From: an uncultured Collinsella sp.
GTDB lineage: Bacteria; Actinomycetota; Coriobacteriia; Coriobacteriales; Coriobacteriaceae
Reading direction: 5' to 3'
Length of the DNA stretch: 25,602 nucleotides
NCBI GenBank assembly: GCA_900545835.1
Contig: URBB01000015.1
Location: 1 to 25,602 of the forward strand
Positions 15,540-20,893 of this stretch are shown here, one piece after another. Below the pieces are notes generated by a model. The model was given only the letters and a program-made list of their open reading frames with translations. It was not told where the DNA came from and made no database searches. The position numbers were made by a program, and so were the translations under genes. Each line of letters begins with the position of its first letter. Positions within the stretch are counted from its first letter, which is position 1.

Positions 15540-16208
15540 ATGGCAGCAGCTTTTTCCCATGTGATCTTTGACCTGGACGGCACCATCCTCAACACGCTCG
15601 AGGACCTGGCGGCCGCCGGCAACCATACCTGCGAGGCGCACGGCTGGCCCACGTTTGCCGTTGACGAGTACCGCTACAAGGTGGGAAACGGCATGCTCAA
15701 GCTGGTTGAGCGCTTTATGCCTGCCGAGTATGCGGGCGACAGCCGTATGTTTGAGCAAACGCTTGCCGAGTTTAGGGCTTACTACGGCGAGCACAAGGAG
15801 GACCACACCGCCCCCTATGCCGGTACGATCGAGATGCTCGACCGCCTGCGCGCCGCGGGCGTGCAGCTTGCCGTGCTCACTAACAAGGACCACGTCTCGG
15901 CGGCTCCGCTTATCGAGAAGTATTTTGGTTCCGAGCGCTTTGCGCTGGTGCAGGGCCGCATCGATGCGTTTCCCCCCAAGCCCGAGGCGCCTGTTACGCT
16001 GCATGTGATGGAAGAGCTAGGCGCCGATCCGGCGACCACACTCTACGTAGGCGATTCCAATGTCGATATCCTGACCGGCCACAACGCCGGCCTTAAGAGC
16101 GCGGGCGTCAGCTGGGGCTTCCGCGGCCGCGCAGAGCTGGAAGCCGCCGGCGCCGACTACGTGGTGGACACCCAGGACGAGCTCGCGGCGCTGATCCTGG
16201 GCGAGTAA
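15540..16208 (+). CDS. HAD-family phosphatase, phosphoglycolate-phosphatase-like
   Basis: 222-residue cytosolic HAD hydrolase. Motif I FDLDGTILNT has the nucleophile D11 and D13; a helical cap follows. Motif II is AVLTNKD, motif III the lysine in FPPKPEA, motif IV YVGDSNVDILTGHNAG. Length and cap type fit the Gph/PGMB branch; the substrate could be phosphoglycolate, a sugar phosphate or pyrophosphate and cannot be told from sequence. The frame is open from 15477, but CAGGAG seven bases before the ATG at 15540 and the start of homology favour the shorter form. It lies 105 nt after hypE and could be read through, but it has no known hydrogenase role. Confidence 0.92.
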   Translation: MAAAFSHVIFDLDGTILNTLEDLAAAGNHTCEAHGWPTFAVDEYRYKVGNGMLKLVERFMPAEYAGDSRMFEQTLAEFRAYYGEHKEDHTAPYAGTIEMLDRLRAAGVQLAVLTNKDHVSAAPLIEKYFGSERFALVQGRIDAFPPKPEAPVTLHVMEELGADPATTLYVGDSNVDILTGHNAGLKSAGVSWGFRGRAELEAAGADYVVDTQDELAALILGE

Positions 16209-16250
16209 CGAGCGACACTGCTTAACGCAGCTGCGACAATTCTTCCGCGC

Positions 16251-16421
16251 GGAAAGCGCATCCCGTTTTGGAGCTCCGGAATGGGATGCGCTTTCCGTTT
16301 GAGGCGCATCAGGGAAACCGCATCCCGTTTCAGAGCAATATTCCGGGTCGCACTTTCCGCAACCCACCCCATCCGGAAAATGCGACCCACTATTCGGCCA
16401 AAAACCGGGTCACGGTTTCCC
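16251..16421. repeat. Six-arm alternating repeat element, copy 2
   Basis: Same architecture as 1179-1350: forward GGAAA-N-CCCG arms at 16251-16269, 16312-16330 and 16373-16388, reverse arms at 16281-16297, 16343-16360 and 16405-16421. Arms 1 and 2 pair perfectly over 14 bp (GGAAAGCGCATCCC), and arms 4 and 5 nearly so. It lies 42 nt after the phosphatase gene, in the gap before the convergent lipoprotein gene. Confidence 0.8.
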
Positions 16422-16447
16422 AAGCACTCGATGCAACGCTGGCACAA

Positions 16448-16492
16448 GGAATGTCCCCAACTGCCGGCAGAAAAGGAACGTCCCCAAGTGCC
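16448..16492. repeat. ACGTCCCCA-loop hairpin module
   Basis: The segment has the half GGAATGTCCCCA, then the second half with arms GGCA (16465-16468) and TGCC (16489-16492) around a loop containing GGAACGTCCCCA. It belongs to the same family as 19880-19906 and 22601-22712. Confidence 0.6.
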
Positions 16493-16534
16493 GCCCCAAT
16501 GACCACCATGGCAACGCCGCAGGTAGAGAACGGA

Positions 16535-16648
16535 CAGCGAAAACGCCCCTAAGCGAGCAAGGTGACGTGAAATGAAAGGGCGCTGACCTTCTGGTCGCGC
16601 CCTTGAAATTGAACGTCAGATTGCCGCTTAGGGGCGTTTGCAGCGTCG
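16535..16648 (-). repeat. Structured intergenic element, copy 2 (3' of lipoprotein gene)
   Basis: Basal stem AAACGCCCCTAAGCG (16541-16555) with CGCTTAGGGGCGTTT (16625-16639) is perfect over 15 bp. Inside are CAA/TTG, a GG/GA internal loop, TGACGT (16563-16568) with ACGTCA (16613-16618), and an apical hairpin at 16576-16604 with stems GGGCGC/GCGCCC and GACC/GGTC around TTCT. It is followed by the 28-nt hairpin at 16653-16680. Confidence 0.85.
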
Positions 16649-16652
16649 AGCA

Positions 16653-16680
16653 GTTACGGCGTTTGGTAAAACGCCGTAAC
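16653..16680 (-). repeat. Perfect 12-bp-stem hairpin at the 3' end of the lipoprotein gene
   Basis: GTTACGGCGTTT (16653-16664) and its exact complement (16669-16680) surround a GGTA loop. It begins 18 nt beyond the lipoprotein stop codon. The same 28-nt sequence occurs at 20065-20092. No T-run follows on the minus strand, so it is not a textbook terminator, though it may act as one or protect the 3' end. Confidence 0.8.
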
Positions 16681-16698
16681 GAACTACCGCGCAACGAA

Positions 16699-17256
16699 CT
16701 AGCTCAGCATTGCATCCATCATCTCGGAGTTGACGGAGTCGTCGGCAGACCACTCGCCATCGTCGTTGCAGGTGTACTTGAAGATAACCGTGGTCTTCCT
16801 GGGCTCGGTGGCCTTGGTCACATCGACCATAACCTGACCGGCCATCTTGTACAGCTCGTCATCGGAAGGAACCGTGTCAAGCGCAGCAACCTTCTCCTGA
16901 TACTGGGTGGAGAAGTCCTCGACGATCTTGTTCATAGATTTGCATGTAATAGAGACCTCGGCGGTCGCGACACCCTTGTCCTCGTCGACCGTCACGTCGC
17001 CGATCTTGTAGTCAAAGCCCTCAAGATAGGTCTTGGCGTACTCCTTGGGATCGATACCCAGCTGCTCGAACTCGTCGCCCGAAGCCTCCTCCAGACCAGA
17101 GAGGAAGTCGTCGCCACCGTTCTTGACCTCGTCAAACTGCGTCGCAAGATCCTCGGTGATGAGCTCCTCAACCGAAGGACCTCCACAGCCGGAAAGCACG
17201 ACCACGCATGCAACCAAGACGGCCATGAGGGGCACAAGCAGCAGCTTCTTTTTCAT
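16699..17256 (-). CDS. Putative lipoprotein of unknown function
   Basis: 185-residue secreted lipoprotein. A lysine-rich n-region and hydrophobic core (MKKKLLLVPLMAVLVACVVV) end in the lipobox LSGC with C24 as the lipidated cysteine, followed by GG. The mature part is acidic and predicted mixed alpha/beta (VEELITEDLATQFDEVKNGG, IGDVTVDEDKGVATAEVSIT, TTVIFKYTCNDDGEWSADD). It resembles the small extracellular DUF4878/DUF5105-like lipoproteins of Firmicutes and Coriobacteria, but I cannot name the family firmly. I chose the ATG at 17256 because GGGAGGA lies six bases upstream and it begins the signal peptide, although the frame is open to 17475. It converges with the phosphatase gene. Confidence 0.9.
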   Translation of the reverse strand: MKKKLLLVPLMAVLVACVVVLSGCGGPSVEELITEDLATQFDEVKNGGDDFLSGLEEASGDEFEQLGIDPKEYAKTYLEGFDYKIGDVTVDEDKGVATAEVSITCKSMNKIVEDFSTQYQEKVAALDTVPSDDELYKMAGQVMVDVTKATEPRKTTVIFKYTCNDDGEWSADDSVNSEMMDAMLS

Positions 17257-17437
17257 GTTGTTCCTCCCAATGAGCGGCACTGCGCTTCCCAAACGCGGCG
17301 CACGTTGTAATAAGTAAGCCCATACTATCCACTTATGAACACCCTCGGCAACGCGAAGGCGCGGTCGGTTCGTTTTAGCGTCCGAACGGTTTGCAAGCCC
17401 GCCCAATGTGCAATAAAACGCTTCCCCGCTATGCAAT

Positions 17438-17468
17438 AAAAAAGGTGGCCGGAAAACCCGACCACCCT
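17438..17468 (-). terminator. Terminator after the EIIA gene
   Basis: On the minus strand GGGTGGTCGGG and CCGGCCACC form a stem around TTTT, followed by TTTTTTATT. It begins about 25 nt after the EIIA stop codon. Confidence 0.88.
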
Positions 17469-17492
17469 TGCACATCCTTTGGATGCCGCAGT

Positions 17493-18029
17493 TTACTTGC
17501 GGACGACCTTAACGATGGCGTCACCGGCGGCGACAGCGGAGTCGGCCTCGACGGCGAGTTCGACATCGGCAAACTCGGCGGTGTTGGATACGGCCACGAC
17601 GACGCAGTCCTTGTAACCGGCAGCAGCGATCTTGGCGCGGTCGATCTTGAGAATGGGCTGGCCGGCCTTCACGACGTCGTCGGCCTTGACGAAGCCCTCG
17701 AAGCCGTCGCCGTTCATGTTGACGGTATCGACGCCAACGTGCACCAGAACCTCGATGCCGCTATCGGACTGCAGGCCCACGGCGTGACCCATGGTGACGG
17801 TCACCTTACCGTCGCAGGGAGCGTAGACCAGATCGTCCTCGGGCCACACGGCACAGCCCTTGCCCAGAACCTCGCCACCAAAGACGGGATCGGGCACGTC
17901 GGCCATCTTGATGACCTTGCCCTTGACGGGCGAGCACAGCACGTCGGCGCCAGCAGAAGCAGAGATGGAGGCCGGAGCAGCGGCAGCCGCGGGCTCAGCC
18001 TTCTTCTTGAACATGTCAAACAGACCCAT
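17493..18029 (-). CDS. PTS glucose-type EIIA protein, stand-alone
   Basis: 178-residue cytosolic phosphocarrier that takes phosphate from HPr-His~P and passes it to an EIIB domain. A short amphipathic-looking N-terminus (MGLFDMFKKK) and an Ala-rich linker precede the Crr-like domain: SPVKGKVIKMADVPDPVF, GHAVGLQSDSGIEVLVHVGVDTV with the phosphorylated H97 and the supporting H82, and DGFEGFVKADDVVKAGQPIL. The frame is open to 18254, but GAGGAG eight bases before the ATG at 18029 fixes the start. The gene is monocistronic with its own promoter and terminator, so it probably serves EIIBC permeases encoded elsewhere. Comparable single-domain proteins are called crr or ptsG EIIA. Confidence 0.94.
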   Translation of the reverse strand: MGLFDMFKKKAEPAAAAAPASISASAGADVLCSPVKGKVIKMADVPDPVFGGEVLGKGCAVWPEDDLVYAPCDGKVTVTMGHAVGLQSDSGIEVLVHVGVDTVNMNGDGFEGFVKADDVVKAGQPILKIDRAKIAAAGYKDCVVVAVSNTAEFADVELAVEADSAVAAGDAIVKVVRK

Positions 18030-18078
18030 ACGTTTTCTCCTCTTGATTAAGCGCAACGTTGTGCGCATGCCTACGGTA

Positions 18079-18107
18079 ATTATAGTGCCAAATGGTTCAA
18101 ATGCTAA
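18079..18107 (-). promoter_or_regulatory. Predicted promoter of the EIIA gene
   Basis: On the minus strand, TTAGCA (18102-18107) and a perfect TATAAT (18079-18084) are separated by 17 bp, with the -10 about 50 nt before the start codon. Confidence 0.65.
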
Positions 18108-18296
18108 GGTGGGGACTCGAATCGCAAGCCCTTCCCGGTAGTGCTCGTGGGATGAGCATCTCCTTTGCATCGCGGTTCGATAAGCCGAGTATCGTCCACG
18201 CGCGGGACGGGCAGAAGCGGGCACGCCAAACCCGATACTTCTTTTCGCTCTCACGGACTGTCACCGCCCCTGACACTTCCTGATACCGACCGAAAC
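18108..18296. other. Intergenic stretch, nothing recognised
   Basis: No gene, RNA or clear repeat was seen. A 63-residue open frame at 18092-18283 lacks a convincing ribosome site and homology. Confidence 0.4.
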
Positions 18297-18332
18297 GTGC
18301 CAAAATAAACCCGTCCCTTTTTGGTAGGTTTG
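18297..18332. repeat. Half copy of the nikR-hypF hairpin
   Basis: GCCAAAATAAACCCGTCCCT followed by TTTTGGTAGGTTT matches the right arm of the 10283-10352 palindrome with a few substitutions. The opposite arm is missing here. Confidence 0.6.
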
Positions 18333-18363
18333 GCGAGTGTGGATTTTCGGACGCTTAACTAAC

Positions 18364-18433
18364 GAGCGTGGATAATCTCCCACTTTGACTTTGAGGCCGT
18401 CACCGAGCCAAAAACGGGAGATTATCCACGTTC
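18364..18433. repeat. Hairpin repeat upstream of the Fic gene
   Basis: GAGCGTGGATAATCTCCCA (18364-18382) pairs with GGGAGATTATCCACGTTC (18416-18433), with one A-C mismatch near the base. A near copy lies at 19806-19869 beyond the Fic gene; ACTTTGA and GCCAAAA in the loop are shared too. Confidence 0.85.
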
Positions 18434-18476
18434 ATTTTGGATGACCCCCTTGTACCAAGCCGAGCTCCATGGTCAA

Positions 18477-18580
18477 GTAATAACGACTTTTTATCATTAG
18501 ATTGTTTATATCAATTCTAATAACTATTTAATCCTTAAACTCGTTATTAGAATTGATATGATTAGCCTAATAACGAGTTT
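18477..18580. promoter_or_regulatory. Operator-like array and promoter upstream of the Fic gene
   Basis: A TAATAACGA(G/C)TTT-like motif occurs four times: plus at 18477-18492, plus and diverged at 18517-18530, minus at 18537-18550, and plus at 18567-18580. Two of them are embedded in a perfect 17-bp inverted repeat, ATATCAATTCTAATAAC (18508-18524) with its complement at 18543-18559. Candidate -10 elements are TATTTA (18525-18530, with TTGTTT 17 bp upstream) and TATGAT (18557-18562). The last site ends 26 nt before the start codon. Regulator unknown; the Fic protein's own C-terminal winged helix is a candidate. Confidence 0.7.
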
Positions 18581-18606
18581 CCGGCACTAAAGATATGGAG
18601 GGCGCG

Positions 18607-19779
18607 ATGCAAATCGAGGAGAACGGCCAGGGAACGCTCCGCAATAATCTATCGGGGAAATTGGCTTACTATTCGTTTTTTCCAACGCCCTTGCAATCAT
18701 TGAGGCAGCTAAACCTCACCGAGGAAACCTATCGCACGCTTTCCGCATGCTCACGAAAGCTTGGAGAGCTTGAAGGCATGCTCTACTTTGTTCCCAACGC
18801 CGACATGTATCTGACAATGTACGTGCGCAAAGAAGCACTCCTTTCTTCGCAAATTGAGGGAACCCAGTGCACGTTTGACGACCTACTTAGTCCATCGCAA
18901 ACACAACTCCATCATAAAGATGTCGCAGACGTCGTGAATTACGTCCGTGCTGTCGACCGCGGCGTAGAACTGCTCAAAAAGATGCCCTTGTGCACGAGAC
19001 TTCTTAGGCAAGTTCATGCGGTCCTGCTGGACGGAGTGCGCGGAACGGAGAAGAATCCAGGCGAGCTGCGCTCCTCACAAAACTGGATTGGCCCCTCAGG
19101 CTGCACCATTGCAACCGCATCGTTTGTCCCTCCAAACATTGAAGATTTGAGTAACACGCTCCAGGACCTCGAACGCTTTATCAATGAGCCTCAAGTCGAA
19201 ATGGATCCGATTGTGCGGGCGGCGCTCGTCCATTACCAATTTGAAACTGCCCATCCATTCCTAGACGGAAACGGTCGCCTGGGCAGGCTTCTCATTACAC
19301 TTATGCTCATCAATGATGGCGTTCTTCATTCTTGCTTGTTCTATCCATCGTTCCAGTTCAAGAAAAACCGAAGCGAGTACTACCGGCAACTCACATCCGT
19401 AAGGGAGAGAGGCACTTACGAGGAATGGATAGAGTTTTTCTGCAACAGTCTTCTCGAGAGTGCGAAGGACTCGGTAGGGTCTTTAAAAAACCTTGTTGAC
19501 CTCCATAACCGTTCCACAGCAACCATTACCGAAAATCTCGGAAGGACTGCTGCAAACGGGCAAAGGCTGTTGGGCATTCTTGAAGAGCACCCCATCGTCG
19601 ACACCGCATTCATCGCTGCCCAACTCGATATCGGCAGGAGTACCGCGAGCTCGCTCGTCAAATCATTTGAAGAATTGGGTATCCTCCGTCCTCTCGACGA
19701 GTCAAGACAGAGATACCGGCAGTACGGGTATGAAGAGTATCTTTCGATTCTCAGGGAAGACGCCGAGCCGATTAGATAG
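18607..19779 (+). CDS. Fic-domain protein (class II AMPylase type) with C-terminal winged helix
   Basis: 390-residue cytosolic protein, predicted to transfer AMP from ATP to a target hydroxyl. The Fic motif HPFLDGNGRLGR (216-227) is complete, with catalytic H216. An inhibitory helix is in cis: SSQIEG (80-85) fits [S/T]xxxE[G/N] with E84, which makes it a class II, auto-inhibited Fic. Residues 1-75 resemble the Fic_N region (YYSFFPTPL). The C-terminus (residues about 315-390) has a winged-helix pattern, LLGILEEHPIVDTAFIAAQL then GRSTASSLVKSFEELGIL. The ATG at 18607 follows GGAGGG; an ATG at 18595 is also in frame but lacks a ribosome site. The gene and its upstream region are visibly AT-richer than their neighbours and are bracketed by a hairpin repeat, suggesting horizontal acquisition. 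The target is unknown. Confidence 0.95.
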   Translation: MQIEENGQGTLRNNLSGKLAYYSFFPTPLQSLRQLNLTEETYRTLSACSRKLGELEGMLYFVPNADMYLTMYVRKEALLSSQIEGTQCTFDDLLSPSQTQLHHKDVADVVNYVRAVDRGVELLKKMPLCTRLLRQVHAVLLDGVRGTEKNPGELRSSQNWIGPSGCTIATASFVPPNIEDLSNTLQDLERFINEPQVEMDPIVRAALVHYQFETAHPFLDGNGRLGRLLITLMLINDGVLHSCLFYPSFQFKKNRSEYYRQLTSVRERGTYEEWIEFFCNSLLESAKDSVGSLKNLVDLHNRSTATITENLGRTAANGQRLLGILEEHPIVDTAFIAAQLDIGRSTASSLVKSFEELGILRPLDESRQRYRQYGYEEYLSILREDAEPIR

Positions 19780-19805
19780 GCATCGCAGCCCAGGCAAATT
19801 AAAGC

Positions 19806-19869
19806 GAGCGCGGATAATCTCCCACTTTGAGCCCGCACACAGGCCAAAACTGGGAGATTATCCACGTTC
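19806..19869. repeat. Hairpin repeat downstream of the Fic gene
   Basis: GAGCGCGGATAATCTCCCA (19806-19824) pairs with TGGGAGATTATCCACGTTC (19851-19869), with one mismatch. It is the sister of 18364-18433 in the same orientation, starting 27 nt after the Fic stop codon. Confidence 0.85.
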
Positions 19870-19879
19870 ATTCCTGACT

Positions 19880-19906
19880 AGTCATTTATGAACGTCCCCA
19901 ATGACT
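19880..19906. repeat. ACGTCCCCA-loop hairpin
   Basis: AGTCAT (19880-19885) and ATGACT (19901-19906) pair perfectly around a loop with TTATGAACGTCCCCA. It is followed by a second ATGACTACCA and by GGCAACGCC twice (19922-19930, 19939-19947). Confidence 0.65.
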
Positions 19907-19946
19907 ACCAATGACTACCACGGCAACGCCAATGTTTTGGCAACGC

Positions 19947-20060
19947 CAGCGAGCGGGTCGCATTTGTGACAAGGTGACGTGAAACGAAAGGGCGCTGACC
20001 TTCTGGTCGCGCCCTTGAAGTTGAACGTCAGATTGTCCAAATGCGGCCCGCGCAGCGTCG
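19947..20060 (-). repeat. Structured intergenic element, copy 3 (3' of pyrE)
   Basis: The basal stem here is GCGGGTCGCATTTG (19953-19966) with CAAATGCGGCCCGC (20038-20051): all 14 positions pair, one as G-T. The sequence is unrelated to the AAACG..TAAGCG stem of copies 1 and 2. The inner parts are conserved: GACAA/TTGTC, GG/GA loop, TGACGT/ACGTCA and the same apical GGGCGC/GCGCCC hairpin as copy 2. The 28-nt hairpin at 20065-20092 follows. Confidence 0.85.
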
Positions 20061-20064
20061 AGCT

Positions 20065-20092
20065 GTTACGGCGTTTGGTAAAACGCCGTAAC
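20065..20092 (-). repeat. Perfect 12-bp-stem hairpin touching the pyrE stop codon
   Basis: Identical 28-nt sequence to 16653-16680, with GTTACGGCGTTT and its complement around GGTA. Its last base is the final base of the pyrE stop codon. Confidence 0.8.
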
Positions 20093-20772
20093 TAACAAGC
20101 TCCGTACTGCTCGTAGTAGGCATCGATGGCGGTCTTGAGCTCGTCATCGATGACGACCTTGCCGTCGATCTCGTGGTTGTAGAGGGTCTCGACGACCTCG
20201 GCCATGGAAACGATGCTCGCGACGGGGAAACCGTACTTTGCCTCGATCTCCTTCTGAGCGGTGGTCACACCGCCCTTGCCGACCTCCATGCGGTTGAGGG
20301 ACACGATCAGGCCCTTGATCTCGACATCGGCAGCAGCCTTGACCTTAGGATAGGTCTCGTCGATGGACTTGCCGCTGGTGGTGACGTCCTCGACCATGAC
20401 CACACGGTCGCCGTCCTTGGGCTCATAACCCAGCAGGTTGCCCTTATCGGCACCGTGGTCCTTGGCCTCCTTGCGGTCGCAGCAGTACTTGACCTCCTTG
20501 CCGTACAGCTCGTGGTAGGCAATTGCGGTCACGACGGCCAGCGGAATGCCCTTGTAGGCCGGTCCAAACAGCACATCAAAGTCGTCGCCGAAGTTATCGT
20601 GGATGGCTTGGGCGTAATACTCGCCCAGCTTCTTGAGCTGATAGCCCGTCACGTAAGCGCCGGCGTTCATAAAGAACGGGGACTGACGGCCGCTCTTGAG
20701 CGTAAAGCTGCCGAACTTAAGAACGTCGGACTCGACCATGAACTTGATGAACTCTTGCTTGTAAGCCTCCAT
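20092..20772 (-). CDS. pyrE: Orotate phosphoribosyltransferase
   Basis: Converts orotate and PRPP to orotidine 5'-monophosphate in pyrimidine synthesis, in the cytosol. 226 residues. Visible motifs: FGSFTLKSGRQSPFFMNAGAY at the N-terminus, FDVLFGPAYKGIPLA, KYCCDRKEAKDHG with the mobile catalytic loop lysines, and the PRPP motif VVMVEDVTTSGKS. It belongs to the longer PyrE subtype with a C-terminal extension (VVETLYNHEIDGKVVIDDELK). GAGAGGAG lies upstream of the ATG at 20772. No other pyr gene is adjacent. The 3' end abuts the 28-nt hairpin and structured element copy 3. Confidence 0.96.
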   Translation of the reverse strand: MEAYKQEFIKFMVESDVLKFGSFTLKSGRQSPFFMNAGAYVTGYQLKKLGEYYAQAIHDNFGDDFDVLFGPAYKGIPLAVVTAIAYHELYGKEVKYCCDRKEAKDHGADKGNLLGYEPKDGDRVVMVEDVTTSGKSIDETYPKVKAAADVEIKGLIVSLNRMEVGKGGVTTAQKEIEAKYGFPVASIVSMAEVVETLYNHEIDGKVVIDDELKTAIDAYYEQYGAC

Positions 20773-20893
20773 GCGGGCTCCTCTCGTAATTGCGTACGTG
20801 CTCTTCAGTTTAGCGCAGGCGAGGCGTCGATGTGGGCGTGCTTTGAGGCCACATCCTCCCGTTAGAGTAAGGGACTGGGCGGCGGCTCATACG

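Noticed and set aside
14685..16004. 439-codon minus-strand open frame
   Set aside because: Antisense of hypE and the HAD phosphatase, crosses their intergenic gap, no ribosome site or recognisable domain.
18090..18130. tRNA-like fragment (GGTTCAAAT and GGGGACTCGAATC)
   Set aside because: The T-arm-like stretches do not form a 5-bp stem and no acceptor or anticodon arms could be built.
18092..18283. Small 63-codon open frame upstream of the Fic gene
   Set aside because: No ribosome site, overlaps the EIIA promoter region, no recognisable protein features.
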